DNA of 64,000 nucleotides from Pleomorphomonas diazotrophica (GCF_002844595.1 NZ_PJNW01000002.1:310001-374000), one strand, 5' to 3'; shown: positions 9,256 through 18,934, numbered from the stretch's first letter. Notes: generated from the sequence alone by a model not told the origin. Numbers and translations are program-made.

Positions 9256-10118
9256 GGGCCCGGTTGTGCCGAAGGTGATCGATTCATCGATCGGTAACCC
9301 CTCCATGGGACTCTTCATGCGAGCCGCCGGTAATGTGACGCAACCAAAGGTTTGTATCGGAAGTTGGTTGAAGGTGCTCTCAATTCGGATGAACAAGGCG
9401 TGAATATTTATGATTAACAAAGCATTGATGAGCTTTGTTAATGTGACTGATCAACTCGCACGCGCGTTTTTGTCTCGCAGTTGCTGCCGCACTTGCGATT
9501 TGTCGTAAAGCTCAAGCAAAATCAAACGGATGGATGACCATCTTTCGATTTGCCGTGCGGTTTGTGGCGATTTTTCTCAAGCAGATGATGGGGCGGCAAA
9601 GTGGCCCCGAAAACGTCAGAAATGCCTTCTTTTAAGCTCCCCCACGCTCGACCGAAGCCCTCTTCTGCGAGAGGATCCACAGTGGCGCCAAGTCTCGATT
9701 TTCCGCGCCGGCTGCAACTTCCAGGAGTCCGGTGCGCCGTCGCTTGAGATAATGAATCAAAACCGACGGCCTCGATCAAGCCTAAATGGGAGTCATTTCA
9801 GGCCATTGGCAGAGATGGCTTGCCCAAGTTCGAGTCAGGTCGGCTTGATGCTTTCAACCGCCCTGCGAGCTCAGCGATGAGGTGCGCCTCTGCCCGTCAG
9901 TGCGGTCCTGAGCGAGCGCTCTCCACCCGCTGGTCGTTTCCCTCTCGGCTTTCCGAACAGGTCTGCCGTTTCGGTTGACGACCACCGATGAGAAGCCGTT
10001 TGCCTTTCACTCACCGTCTGCGCAACAAAAGCGTCGCCTTCGGACTTTTCCTGGATCGACCGTCCGACTATCATGGCCCACATTCGCTGATGCGCGGTTA
10101 TCCGCGTTTTGCCCAAGG
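9256..10118. other. 863-base gap without a convincing gene
   Basis: Short open frames here have no recognisable motifs, no good ribosome sites, and a composition unlike the neighbours. Two sequence symmetries stand out: GATCGAT-tc-ATCGATC at 9277-9292, and a perfect 11-pair inverted repeat ATTAACAAAGC/GCTTTGTTAAT with an eight-base loop at 9413-9442. A short CGCGG-ttat-CCGCG stem followed by TTTT lies at 10093-10110, just before cysE. The stretch around 9350-9550 is richer in A+T than the flanks. It may hold the cysE promoter or a small RNA, but nothing proves either. Confidence 0.4.
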
Positions 10119-10955
10119 ATGTCGTCGTTGCCCCTCAGCCCCCAATCCGTGAGCCGCCCGCTCGACGCCATTGATCCGGTGTGGGCCCGCGTGCGGCGAG
10201 AAGCCGCAGCCGTCGTCGAGAACGAGCCGGCGCTGGGTGGCTTCATGCATCTGACGGTGCTCGACCATGTCAGGCTGGAGGACGCCGTCATCCAGCGCGT
10301 CGCCGATCGGCTCGGCAACACCACCGTTCTCTCGGCAATGATCGCCCAGGCCTTCCGCGAGGCGGTGGCCGACGATGATGGCATCGCCGCCGCCTTCCGG
10401 TCGGACATCGTGGCCTTCGAGGATCGCGACCCGGCCTGCGACCGCTTCATCGAGCCGCTGCTCTACTTCAAGGGGTACCATGCCATCGAGGCGCATCGGC
10501 TAGCCCACTGGCTTTGGAACCATGGCCGGCGCGACCTGGCGCTCTATCTGCAAAGCCGGTCGTCGGAAGTGTTTCAGGTCGACATCAATCCCGGCGCGCG
10601 GCTCGGGCGCGGCCTGTTCTTCGATCACGCCACCGGTATCGTCATCGGCGAAACGGCGGTGGTGGAAGACGACGTATCGCTGTTGCAGAACGTCACCCTC
10701 GGCGGCACCGGCAAGGAGACCGGCGATCGCCATCCCAAGATCCGCCATGGCGTGATGATCGGAGCCGGCTCGAAGATCCTCGGCAACATCGAGGTAGGCT
10801 GCTGCTCGCGCGTCGCGGCCGGTTCCGTGGTGCTGAAGCCGGTGCCACGTGGCACGACCGTGGCCGGCGTGCCGGCGCGGGTAATCGGCGAAGCCGGCTG
10901 CAGCGACCCGTCCCATTCCATGGAACAGCGTTTGCCGGAGGGCGGCGAAGGCTGA
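10119..10955 (+). CDS. cysE: Serine O-acetyltransferase
   Basis: 278 aa. It makes O-acetylserine from serine and acetyl-CoA, the committing step of cysteine synthesis. The N-terminal helical domain (about residues 1-145) precedes a left-handed beta-helix of hexapeptide repeats. Active-site segments HRLAHWLW, FFDHATGIVIGETAVV and GGTGKETGDRHPKI are all present. Length matches the family (about 270). The ATG at 10119 was chosen because the longer frame adds a low-complexity, unconserved N-terminus. The next gene encodes a DUF3126 protein, as in many Rhizobiales. Confidence 0.95.
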   Translation: MSSLPLSPQSVSRPLDAIDPVWARVRREAAAVVENEPALGGFMHLTVLDHVRLEDAVIQRVADRLGNTTVLSAMIAQAFREAVADDDGIAAAFRSDIVAFEDRDPACDRFIEPLLYFKGYHAIEAHRLAHWLWNHGRRDLALYLQSRSSEVFQVDINPGARLGRGLFFDHATGIVIGETAVVEDDVSLLQNVTLGGTGKETGDRHPKIRHGVMIGAGSKILGNIEVGCCSRVAAGSVVLKPVPRGTTVAGVPARVIGEAGCSDPSHSMEQRLPEGGEG

Positions 10956-11100
10956 GAAAGAGCGGGGGACCATGCAACCGGCCCGCCGTTCACGGGTTTC
11001 CTTGCCAGTCCGTCCGTGCCAGAACACGCCGACGCCGGCGACTCGTTGCCGCCGGTTCACTCCATCGCGAGCGACCGCCGGCCCATATTGGAGAACCACG

Positions 11101-11313
11101 TTGACCAAAGACGAAATCGCCCGCATCGAGAAATTCCTGCGCAAGACGCTGCAGTCGCCGACGATCAGCGTGCGGGTGCGGCCGCGCAAGACGGACTCGG
11201 CCGAGGTCTACGTCGGCGAGGAGTTCATCGGCGTGGTCTATGAGGACGACGAGGACGACGAGAAGTCGTTCAATTTCCAGATGGCCATCCTTGCCGAGGA
11301 TATCGCCGGCTGA
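11101..11313 (+). CDS. DUF3126 family protein
   Basis: 70 aa small acidic protein. The start is a TTG (LTKDEIARIEKFL) with GGAGA about nine bases upstream; the open frame continues further upstream without conserved sequence. The segment DSAEVYVGEEFIGVVYEDDEDD is characteristic of DUF3126, an alphaproteobacterial family commonly found after cysE. The function is unknown. The position suggests a role tied to cysteine synthesis, but that is inference. The TTG start predicts low translation. Confidence 0.85.
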   Translation: MTKDEIARIEKFLRKTLQSPTISVRVRPRKTDSAEVYVGEEFIGVVYEDDEDDEKSFNFQMAILAEDIAG

Positions 11314-11459
11314 GCTGGCGACGCACCGACGCAGACTCCATGGAGCGTTTCGTGTTCGTTGAGGACGCGGGACGCTCTGTGCTTTTGGGCTAACGGCGCA
11401 GCGTCGTCCGGCGCGGCTGGTAGCCGTCCGAACCGGATTGCACGCACTCGGCTGGCGTA

Positions 11460-12212
11460 TTACGCCGTGACACCGAAGGACAGGAGCAGGACGCGCACGC
11501 CGCTCTTGATGCCGGCCCAGTCGGCGAGCAGGCCCTTGCGGAAGCGGATCTGCACCGACAGGTCGTTGCCGGCGTGGGTCTCGGTCAGGCAGGAGGCGGG
11601 ATACTCGCTGTCGTCAGGCGCCGTGCAGTGCGTGGTGAACGGATTGGTCGACCCTGCCTCGAAGAATACCTCTTCGCCGCTCAGGCCGGATTCCTCGGAC
11701 ATGCTGTGGCCGACGAGGCCGCTCGGTGCCGGAATGGTCCCTTCGGCAAAGAAATGCTGGTAGACGTTGATCAGTCGGCCGACGCTGTCGGTTGGCGTGT
11801 CGCGCGTGCGGATGGTCAGGTAGACGATCGGCGCGTTGGCGCCGAGGTCGAGGAAGTCCTTGCGGAAGGCGCGCGTGTAGCCTGCCATCTCCGGAAAATG
11901 CACGGCAAGGTCGATGCGGTCGTGCGGACCGACGTTCCTCTGGTCGGGGAATCGGAACATGTTGGCCGGGATCACCAGCCGCTGCTGACCGATGAACAGT
12001 GCCACCGGGGCCGGGTCGGTCGAGCGGCCGTCGCGACTGTCGAAGTTGTCCGACAGGCCGATCAGGATGTTCACCAGCATGACGCCGCCAGCCAGCAGGA
12101 AAGAGGTCAGGATGGCGCGCAGGAACCAGGCCGTCGCGCTGGTGCGGCGGCGCGCCGGGCGCCGGGCGGGACGCAGCAGGCTTTCGTCCTGATATGCCGC
12201 GTAGTGGGTCAC
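11460..12212 (-). CDS. Hypothetical single-span membrane protein
   Basis: 250 aa, not recognised. The GTG at 12212 has GGGAGG upstream and is preferred over an ATG at 12296. An Arg-rich cytoplasmic N-terminus (RPARRPARRR) leads to one hydrophobic helix near residues 30-55 (AWFLRAILTSFLLAGGVMLVN). About 190 residues then lie outside, with four or so cysteines near the C-terminal half. The topology is N-in, C-out, so the bulk would be periplasmic. No catalytic motif is evident. It faces the DUF3126 gene and diverges from a small membrane-protein gene. Confidence 0.7.
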   Translation of the reverse strand: MTHYAAYQDESLLRPARRPARRRTSATAWFLRAILTSFLLAGGVMLVNILIGLSDNFDSRDGRSTDPAPVALFIGQQRLVIPANMFRFPDQRNVGPHDRIDLAVHFPEMAGYTRAFRKDFLDLGANAPIVYLTIRTRDTPTDSVGRLINVYQHFFAEGTIPAPSGLVGHSMSEESGLSGEEVFFEAGSTNPFTTHCTAPDDSEYPASCLTETHAGNDLSVQIRFRKGLLADWAGIKSGVRVLLLSFGVTA

Positions 12213-12398
12213 GACCGCCTCCCGAATTGAGACACGTATCCGGACCGCCGTGATCGGCCATCCGAAGACATCGCCGAACTCCGCCCGTTCCGTCACTTGG
12301 CCCGGTCCACGCCGCCGCGGTCCGTACCTTGCGATATTGCAGGCAGGTCTATGCTTATTGTTTCATTTCGGATCAGGGTTAAGGCGGGGTTAACAGCG

Positions 12399-12728
12399 AT
12401 GGATATGGAGATTCTCGTCACCTGTTTTTCGATTGCGCTGGGGTTTGTGCTGGCAGGCCTGCTGTCGTCGCTCTACCAGCTCGTGACGTCCAAACCGGCC
12501 CGTTTCGAGATGCAGGCCGAGACCATTCTGCTCGGCATCGCGCAGACTTTCCTGATCATGTTCGCCGGCCCGGCCATCCTGATGCGCAATGCCATTCGTG
12601 GCCGGCGGATCGAGCACCGCAACCTCGGCTGGCTTGTGGCTTCGACGGCCATCGCTGGCGCCTGGAGCCTTTGCTCGGGCGTCATGCTGCTGCCATTCTT
12701 CATCGTTGTCGCCCAGTCGATCGGCTGA
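12399..12728 (+). CDS. Small membrane protein, DUF6949-like
   Basis: 109 aa with three hydrophobic helices (near residues 5-25, 45-62 and 78-105) and a basic loop RNAIRGRRIEHRN. The arrangement resembles a small Rhizobiales family that I recall as DUF6949; this match is from memory. The ATG at 12399 is preferred, since AAGGCGGGG lies upstream and the helix follows at once; an ATG at 12351 is possible. The function is unknown. Confidence 0.65.
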   Translation: MDMEILVTCFSIALGFVLAGLLSSLYQLVTSKPARFEMQAETILLGIAQTFLIMFAGPAILMRNAIRGRRIEHRNLGWLVASTAIAGAWSLCSGVMLLPFFIVVAQSIG

Positions 12729-12906
12729 AAGTCGCCCGCTTCACTTCGGATAACACCCTCCGTCGAAAGTCCTAGCAAAGAAAGACTTCTGAAACGGTTC
12801 GCTCCTAAGCTCGTTGTTCGTGCTTGTGGGCGGAGCGTGCGGACATGTCGCGGTTCGGCTGGGAGAAGGCGAGAAAGGATGACAAGCGCCGCCGAGAGGT
12901 GGCAGC

Positions 12907-14955
12907 ATGAACCTTCTTGCGTTCCTGCGTTTCCGAAGGGCTGACCTCTTGCGACAGGCAGCGAACCTGCTGCCGATCATCTTCACCGCCATACTCTTGG
13001 TCTTCGCCGAAAATTCCGCCCTGGAAGCCTATCGCACCTTCCAGCGCATCGAAGCGTCCAACGCCAGCGAGGCCATCCGGGCCGGTCGTGACATTGGCGA
13101 CCAGGCCAAGCTCGTGGAAATGTCGCGCCGGAAGCTCGGCAATCGGCTGATCCTCGGCTTTACCACGGACGATGCCGCCGACATCCGATCGGCCCTTGGG
13201 CGTCTGCTGTCCACCATCGAAGCCGCAAGGCCATCCTTCATCATGCCCGGCGACGCGGCGCTGATTTCCCAGATCGACAGCATCGCCGAGCTGGCATCCG
13301 GTCTGAGCGTCGCCTTTGCGAACGTCGGACCGGACGATACGGCCATCCTCAACGCCCTCGACGGCGACCTCCGGCGCCTTTCGGAAAAGTTCCGCCTGCT
13401 TCAGGAGAACATGACGGAGCAGGGCTCCCGCTACATCGCCTTGCAGGGTGAGACGCTGACGGCGAGCTATTCGGCCATGCTGAAGCTGTCGATCGCGCTG
13501 GTTGGCGCCATCGTGTCGATGCTGGCGCTTCTCGTGCTGAACCGCCGCGCCACCTGGCAGGCCAATTATCGCGCCGACCACGACGTCACCACGGGCGTGC
13601 TCAACCGGCGGGCCTTCGAGCGCTGGATCGAGGGCATTCATTTCGATCCGCAGGCCACCAAGGCGGTCATGGTCTTTGATCTCGACAACTTCAAGGAGAT
13701 CAATGACGAACTGGGGCACATGGCCGGCGACCACGTGCTCAAGGTCTTCGTCCGCAATCTGGTCGCCTCCTTCGGCCAGGACGCGCTCGTGGTGCGCTGG
13801 GGAGGCGACGAGTTTGTCGTCGTGGTGTCCACCGACGGGTTTGTCGAGGCAGGCGCGGTAACGCTGCTGCGTGCCTCGTTTCAGCGATTGCAATCGATCG
13901 TGCGCTTCGGCGACACCGATATAGATATCCGCTGCTCGGGCGGTGCCGCTGTCTGGCCGTCCGACAGCCGCGACTTCCACGAAGTGCTGCAGCTCGCCGA
14001 TCTTGCCCTCTACAAGGCGAAGTCGCGCGGCAAGTCGCGTCTTCAGTTCTACGACACCGACATCCTCAACGAACGCCATAAGGTGCTGGCGCTGCGCGAG
14101 CGCCTGCGGGCGGCGTTGCGCGATGGCGAACTCAGTCTCCATTGGCAGCCGCAGGTCGACGTGGAGCGCGGCTATGTTCCGTCGGCCGAGGCGTTGATCC
14201 GCTGGGTCGACCGGGAGACCGGGCGTCTCGTTCCCCCGAGTGAGTTCATTCCGGCCGCCGAAGCGTCCGATCTGATCATCGAGATCGATAACTTCGTCAT
14301 CGAGGAGGCGGTGAGCACGGCCGCCAGATGGGCGACGATCTGGCAGTATCCGCCGATCGTCGCCGTCAATGTTTCCGCGGTGCACTTCCAGCGGCGCGAG
14401 TTCGTCGGGCAGGTGCGCGACATCCTGCGCCGCCACAACGTCAGTCCCGACCGGCTCGAACTCGAAATCACCGAAGGCGTCATTCTCGGCAACAACATCG
14501 AGGTGACCCGCAACCTGAAGGGTCTCGAAGCCCTCGGCGTGCACATCGCGCTCGACGACTTCGGCACGGGCTATTCCAATATCGCCTATCTGTCGCAACT
14601 CAAGCCCGACAGGCTGAAGATCGACCAGACCTTCATCGCCACCCTGGCCGGCAACTGCCAGATGGAATCTCTGGTGTCGGCGATCATCGGCATCGGCAAG
14701 GCGATCGATTGCGAAGTGGTGGCCGAGGGTGTCGAGACGGCCGATCAGCTCGACCTCGTGCAGCGCCTAGGATGCTGTCTGGTACAAGGCTATTACTTCG
14801 CCAAGCCGATGCCCAACGAGGAGTTCCAAGCCTGGCGCGACGCCAACTACCCGGACGCCGTCGCCTCGGTGAAACATCTCCGCCGGCTCGGTGACCGGCT
14901 GGCGAGCATCATCGGCGACGAGACCGGACGGCGACGCAGCCACGAAGCGACATGA
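12907..14955 (+). CDS. Membrane GGDEF-EAL protein (cyclic di-GMP turnover)
   Basis: 682 aa. Two membrane segments (about 17-37 and 195-215) flank a periplasmic helical region of about 160 residues. Then come a GGDEF domain (signature RWGGDEF near residue 300) and an EAL domain with complete catalytic residues: EALIRW, NVSAVHFQ, LEITEG, DDFGTGYSN, KIDQTFI, AEGVET and QGYYFAKPM. No RxxD inhibitory site lies at the usual place before GGDEF. Both synthesis and breakdown of cyclic di-GMP are possible; many such hybrids act mainly as phosphodiesterases. Probably senses a periplasmic signal. Confidence 0.93.
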   Translation: MNLLAFLRFRRADLLRQAANLLPIIFTAILLVFAENSALEAYRTFQRIEASNASEAIRAGRDIGDQAKLVEMSRRKLGNRLILGFTTDDAADIRSALGRLLSTIEAARPSFIMPGDAALISQIDSIAELASGLSVAFANVGPDDTAILNALDGDLRRLSEKFRLLQENMTEQGSRYIALQGETLTASYSAMLKLSIALVGAIVSMLALLVLNRRATWQANYRADHDVTTGVLNRRAFERWIEGIHFDPQATKAVMVFDLDNFKEINDELGHMAGDHVLKVFVRNLVASFGQDALVVRWGGDEFVVVVSTDGFVEAGAVTLLRASFQRLQSIVRFGDTDIDIRCSGGAAVWPSDSRDFHEVLQLADLALYKAKSRGKSRLQFYDTDILNERHKVLALRERLRAALRDGELSLHWQPQVDVERGYVPSAEALIRWVDRETGRLVPPSEFIPAAEASDLIIEIDNFVIEEAVSTAARWATIWQYPPIVAVNVSAVHFQRREFVGQVRDILRRHNVSPDRLELEITEGVILGNNIEVTRNLKGLEALGVHIALDDFGTGYSNIAYLSQLKPDRLKIDQTFIATLAGNCQMESLVSAIIGIGKAIDCEVVAEGVETADQLDLVQRLGCCLVQGYYFAKPMPNEEFQAWRDANYPDAVASVKHLRRLGDRLASIIGDETGRRRSHEAT

Positions 14956-15042
14956 CGCCACCTGCGTCAACGGACTTGGCCGCATCGCGTGGCGGCGTTA
15001 TGTAGGCACGATCCAATCACCCCGATCCGATCGGAGCGCGCC

Positions 15043-15393
15043 ATGGCCGTCTGGCCCACCGAAATCCGCCTTTCTGCCGACAAGCGTTCGCTGGCGGTCG
15101 CTTTCGAGGACGGCAAGTCCTTTTCCATTCCTGCCGAGCTCCTGAGAGTGAACTCGCCTTCGGCCGAGGTTCAGGGGCATGCCCCGAGCCAGCGCGTCAC
15201 CGTCGCCGGCAAGAGCGGCGTCAGGATCACCGCCGTCGAGCCGGTGGGGTCCTATGCCGTCCGTCTGGTGTTCGATGACGGCCACGACAGCGGCCTTTAT
15301 ACCTGGACCATCCTCTACGAGACCGGCCGGGATCAGGAGGCGCTGTTCTCCGCCTATACCGCCGAACTCGCGGCGAAGGGGCTCTCGCGCTGA
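15043..15393 (+). CDS. DUF971 family protein (gamma-butyrobetaine hydroxylase-like N-terminal domain)
   Basis: 116 aa. The sequence (WPTEIRLSADKRSLAVAFEDG at the start, then PVGSYAVRLVFDDGHDSGLYTW) is a stand-alone DUF971 domain. This domain is also the N-terminal zinc-binding region of gamma-butyrobetaine hydroxylases, and stand-alone forms are linked to Fe-S metabolism by ApbC-type fusions. GGAG lies about seven bases before the ATG at 15043. It ends in a shared terminator with the convergent L,D-transpeptidase gene. Confidence 0.88.
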   Translation: MAVWPTEIRLSADKRSLAVAFEDGKSFSIPAELLRVNSPSAEVQGHAPSQRVTVAGKSGVRITAVEPVGSYAVRLVFDDGHDSGLYTWTILYETGRDQEALFSAYTAELAAKGLSR

Positions 15394-15415
15394 TCGGGAG
15401 ACTAGACGTGAAAAA

Positions 15416-15441
15416 CGCCGCCGCGGCTGGCCGCGACGGCG
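15416..15441. terminator. Bidirectional terminator
   Basis: CGCCG-c-CGCGG pairs with CCGCG-a-CGGCG around CTGG. An A5 run at 15411-15415 gives a U-tract for leftward transcription and a T-rich stretch follows on the right. It lies between convergent genes. Confidence 0.7.
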
Positions 15442-15464
15442 CTGTGTTTCATGTCGCTGGTCGA

Positions 15465-16067
15465 TCAGCGGACGACGACGACCTTGGTGCCGACGCCGAC
15501 GCGCTCATAGAGATCGGCGACATCGTCATTGGTCATGCGGATGCAGCCCGACGAAACGGCCTGACCGATGGTCCAGGGCTCGGCGGTGCCGTGGATGCGG
15601 TAGATGGTCGAGCCGATGTACATGGCGCGGGCGCCGAGCGGATTGTCGGGGCCACCGGGCATGAAGTAGGGCAGCTTCGGCTGGCGCTTGCGCATGGCAG
15701 GCGGCGGCGTCCAGCCCGGCCACTCGGCCTTGCGGGTGATGTGATGCGTGCCCTGCCAGGTGAAGCCCGGCCGTCCCACGCCGATGCCGTACTTCATCGC
15801 CTTGCCGTCGCCGAACACGTAGTAGAGCCGGCGCTCGGTGGTGTTGACGATGATCGTGCCCTGGCCGTAGGGGCCGGTATAATCGATCAGCTCTTTCTTG
15901 ATCGGGCTTTCCATCGACCGCGCCGAAGGTTTGCGGACGATCGTCTGGAAGCCGCCGGTGGCGGGGTCCCAGAAGCGAACGGTTTCCTCTTCGGCACGGG
16001 CGGCGCCCGTGTGGAGCGACGCGGCCATGGTGGCAACCGCCGCAAGGAGAAGCATCTTTCTCATCAT
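15465..16067 (-). CDS. L,D-transpeptidase (YkuD domain), secreted
   Basis: 200 aa. A signal peptide (MMRKMLLLAAVATMAASLHTG...ARA) leads to a YkuD domain that forms 3-3 crosslinks in peptidoglycan or attaches proteins to it. The active site is complete: IHGTAEPWTIGQ followed by SSGCIRM with the nucleophilic Cys. The start at the ATG pair 16067/16064 gives a proper signal peptide. Rhizobiales carry many such paralogues. Convergent with the DUF971 gene. Confidence 0.92.
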   Translation of the reverse strand: MMRKMLLLAAVATMAASLHTGAARAEEETVRFWDPATGGFQTIVRKPSARSMESPIKKELIDYTGPYGQGTIIVNTTERRLYYVFGDGKAMKYGIGVGRPGFTWQGTHHITRKAEWPGWTPPPAMRKRQPKLPYFMPGGPDNPLGARAMYIGSTIYRIHGTAEPWTIGQAVSSGCIRMTNDDVADLYERVGVGTKVVVVR

Positions 16068-16300
16068 GAAAGAACCGGAATCCGATAGTTTGAGAGGAGG
16101 GCGCAACAAAACTGAGGTTCGACTCGAAACCGCGCCGAACCGGAAACTGACGGAAAGACGATGCAGAGTGCGTCGCAGACCTTCAAGCGCTTATACGCGG
16201 AATTCCGGCCTGGGTTCCGCCTTCCGGCCGCTTTGTTGCCACAATGCAACGGTCGCGCTCCGGTTTTCCCAACCGGCCGCTGCACCTTGCCGCAACAGCG

Positions 16301-18232
16301 TCACACCGTGAGTTGCTGGCCTAGCTCGACCACACGATTGGAGGGCAGACGGTAGAAGTCGGTGGCGTTGGCCGACATGCGGGTCAGCGAGATGAACAGG
16401 CGGTTCTGCCACACCGGCATCGGCGACTGCGGGCTCGGCTTGAACGAGCGCCGGTTCAGGAAGAAGGAGGTCGCCATGATGTCGAACTTGATGCCCTGCT
16501 TGCGGCACTGGGCGAGCGCGCGCGGCACGTTCGGCGTCTCCATATAGCCGAAGGTCAGCTCGACAAGGATGAAATCTTCCGACAGCGGCTCGATCTTCAC
16601 GCGCTGGTCGTCGGGGAAGCGCGGCGTCGTCACCACGTGCACGGTCATGATGATGTTCTTGGCGTGCAGGACGTTGTTGTGCTTGAGATTGTGCAAGAGC
16701 GCGCTCGGCGCGATCTCGGGGTCGGAGGTCAGGAACACGGCGGTGCCGCCAACCCGCACCGGGTGCGACTTGCCGAGCATCTTGATGAGATCGGTGAGCG
16801 GGATGTTCTCGCGGTGCGACTTCTCATAGACCAGCTCGCTGCCGCGCACCCAGGTCCACATGCAACTGGCAACGCAGACGGCCAGCGTCAGCGGCAGATA
16901 GCCGCCGTCGAACACCTTCAGGAGGTTGGCCGACAGGAAGATGATCTCCATCGACAGGAAGGGCGCGACGATAGCCACGGCCACCCAGATCGACCATTTC
17001 CAAACCTTCCAGACCACGATGAAGGCCAACATGGACGACATCACCATCTCGCCGGTGACCGAGATGCCATAGGCCGAGGCCAGCGCGCTCGACGAACGGA
17101 AGAAGATGACCAACGCCAGGATGCCGATCAGCAGCACCCAGTTGATGCGTGGCAGATAGATCTGCCCGGCCTGCGTCTCGGACGTGTGGCGGCTTTCGAT
17201 GCGAGGAATGAGGCCGAGCTGCACCGCCTGCTGGGTCAGCGAGAAAGCGCCGGTGATGACGGCCTGGCTGGCGATGATTGTGGCGATGGTAGCAAGAAGG
17301 ATGAACGGAAGCAGGATCGGCGCCGGCACCATCAGGAAGAACGGGTTTTCCAGTGCCTGAGGGTTGGACAGCACCAGCGCGCCCTGACCCAGGTAGTTGA
17401 GGGTCAACGCGGGGAACACCAGCACCAGCCAGGCAAGCTGGATCGGCCGGCGGCCGAAATGGCCCATGTCGGCGTAGAGCGCTTCGGCGCCGGTGACGGC
17501 AAGGAAGACCGAGCCGATGACAACCAGCGCCAGAAAGCCATGCTCGATGACGAAGGCGACCGCCGAGGTCGGCAGCAGCGCATAGAGGATGGAAGGATCG
17601 TCGCTGACATGCATCAGGCCAAGGGCGCCGAGGCAGAGGAACCAGAGAGCAGTGATCGGCCCGAACCAGGCGGCGACCCGGCCGGTGCCGAAGCTCTGGA
17701 TGGCGAACAGTGCGATGAGGATGACGATGGTCAGAGGCACGACATAGTGCGAGAAGCCCGGCGCCACGACCTTGAGGCCCTCGACCGCCGACAGGACGGA
17801 AATGGCCGGTGTGATGACGGCGTCGCCGAAGAACATCGAGGCGCCGAGAATGCCGATTATCAGTGCGAATCCGCCGCGCTTGCCGAGCGCGCCGCGCACC
17901 AGGGCCACCAGCGACAGCGTGCCGCCTTCGCCCTTGTTGTCGGCATACATCAGAAACAGGACGTATTTCAGCGTCACCACCAGCGTCAGCGACCAGATGA
18001 GCAACGATACGACGCCTGTCACTTCCGAGCGGGTCAGGCCATCCGTGGCGGTGTGGTGCAACGCTTCGCGGAAGGCGTAGAGAGGACTGGTGCCGATGTC
18101 GCCATAGACGACGCCGACCGAACCGACGGCGAGACCGACCACGGACCCCTTGGCATGGGACTCTCCATGGACGTTGGTGTCCGCGATCGAGGGGGCGGTT
18201 GCGTGGGGATCTTTTGCTTTGGCGTCGTTCAT
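16301..18232 (-). CDS. kup: Low-affinity potassium uptake protein Kup
   Basis: 643 aa H+/K+ symporter of the KUP/HAK/KT family in the inner membrane. The family hallmark GDIGTSPLYAFREAL lies near residues 45-60. About twelve membrane helices cover residues 30-450. A cytoplasmic C-terminal tail of about 170 residues carries the usual PRVGGTAVFLT-like segment (VRVGGTAVFLTSDPE) and the ending NRVVELGQQ. Length is typical. It diverges from crcB. Confidence 0.95.
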   Translation of the reverse strand: MNDAKAKDPHATAPSIADTNVHGESHAKGSVVGLAVGSVGVVYGDIGTSPLYAFREALHHTATDGLTRSEVTGVVSLLIWSLTLVVTLKYVLFLMYADNKGEGGTLSLVALVRGALGKRGGFALIIGILGASMFFGDAVITPAISVLSAVEGLKVVAPGFSHYVVPLTIVILIALFAIQSFGTGRVAAWFGPITALWFLCLGALGLMHVSDDPSILYALLPTSAVAFVIEHGFLALVVIGSVFLAVTGAEALYADMGHFGRRPIQLAWLVLVFPALTLNYLGQGALVLSNPQALENPFFLMVPAPILLPFILLATIATIIASQAVITGAFSLTQQAVQLGLIPRIESRHTSETQAGQIYLPRINWVLLIGILALVIFFRSSSALASAYGISVTGEMVMSSMLAFIVVWKVWKWSIWVAVAIVAPFLSMEIIFLSANLLKVFDGGYLPLTLAVCVASCMWTWVRGSELVYEKSHRENIPLTDLIKMLGKSHPVRVGGTAVFLTSDPEIAPSALLHNLKHNNVLHAKNIIMTVHVVTTPRFPDDQRVKIEPLSEDFILVELTFGYMETPNVPRALAQCRKQGIKFDIMATSFFLNRRSFKPSPQSPMPVWQNRLFISLTRMSANATDFYRLPSNRVVELGQQLTV

Positions 18233-18550
18233 GTAGAACCGTCACAGGGATCGGACGTCGGTGACGTCGGCTCGATCCGGCGGCGAGGAAATACCGGAAT
18301 ACACGCAAATCCGCAAGCACACCCACCGGGCAGGGTGCCCGTGATCCGGGCAGTTTCGTCCGAGTTGTCGAGGTCTTCGTCCCGCAGTTCCCCGGAAATC
18401 GGCCATGGACTCGCCGCCGGCCCGCGCTCCATCAACGCCACTCGGCGATTGCGGTTCCAATTTGACGGGTGATGCTCTAGAAAGCGCGGAACCGCTGCCG
18501 ACCGTCATTGCAGACGTCGATCCGGCGTCCTTCCGCCCGAGTTCTAGTCC
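18233..18550. other. Divergent kup/crcB promoter region, no gene seen
   Basis: 318 bases between the kup and crcB start codons. It should hold both promoters. I looked for the conserved parts of a fluoride riboswitch in front of crcB and did not find them. Confidence 0.4.
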
Positions 18551-18934
18551 ATGTCACTTGTCTCCGTGCTTCTCGTCGCCATGGGCGGTGCCTTAGGCTC
18601 GGTCTGCCGCTATCTGGTGGGCATCGGTGCCGGTCGGCTTCTGGGGCCGGACTTTCCGTTCGGCACGATGATCGTCAACATCGTCGGCTCCTTCGTTATG
18701 GGAGTGTTCATCGAGCTACTGGCCCTGAAATTCGATGGGTCGGAGTCCCTGCGGCTCTTTGTCGCGGTGGGCATTCTCGGCGGCTTCACCACACTTTCCT
18801 CCTTCTCGCTCGACACCATCGTGCTGTTCGAGCGTGGCGCGATTTCCGCCGCCGCCGTCTATGTCGGCGGGTCGATCGTGCTGTCGTTGGCCGCGCTGGT
18901 CGCCGGTCTCCATTTCGTGAGGGCCTTCGCATGA
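18551..18934 (+). CDS. crcB: Fluoride channel CrcB/Fluc
   Basis: 127 aa with four membrane helices, the usual size of this dual-topology channel that expels fluoride. Hallmarks GALGSVCRY near the N-terminus, FGTMIVNIVGSF and GGFTTLSSFS (fluoride-path Phe residues) are all present. The stop codon overlaps the start of the pseudouridine synthase gene (ATGA), so the two are translationally coupled. Confidence 0.95.
   Translation: MSLVSVLLVAMGGALGSVCRYLVGIGAGRLLGPDFPFGTMIVNIVGSFVMGVFIELLALKFDGSESLRLFVAVGILGGFTTLSSFSLDTIVLFERGAISAAAVYVGGSIVLSLAALVAGLHFVRAFA

Noticed and set aside
12805-14598. 597-codon open frame on the minus strand
   Set aside because: It is antisense to the GGDEF-EAL gene, and has no motif.
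16637-18472. 611-codon open frame on the plus strand
   Set aside because: It is the antisense of kup, rich in His, Asp, Arg and Gln, with no known domain.
18233-18550. Fluoride riboswitch before crcB
   Set aside because: The conserved helices and the pseudoknot-forming segments could not be found.
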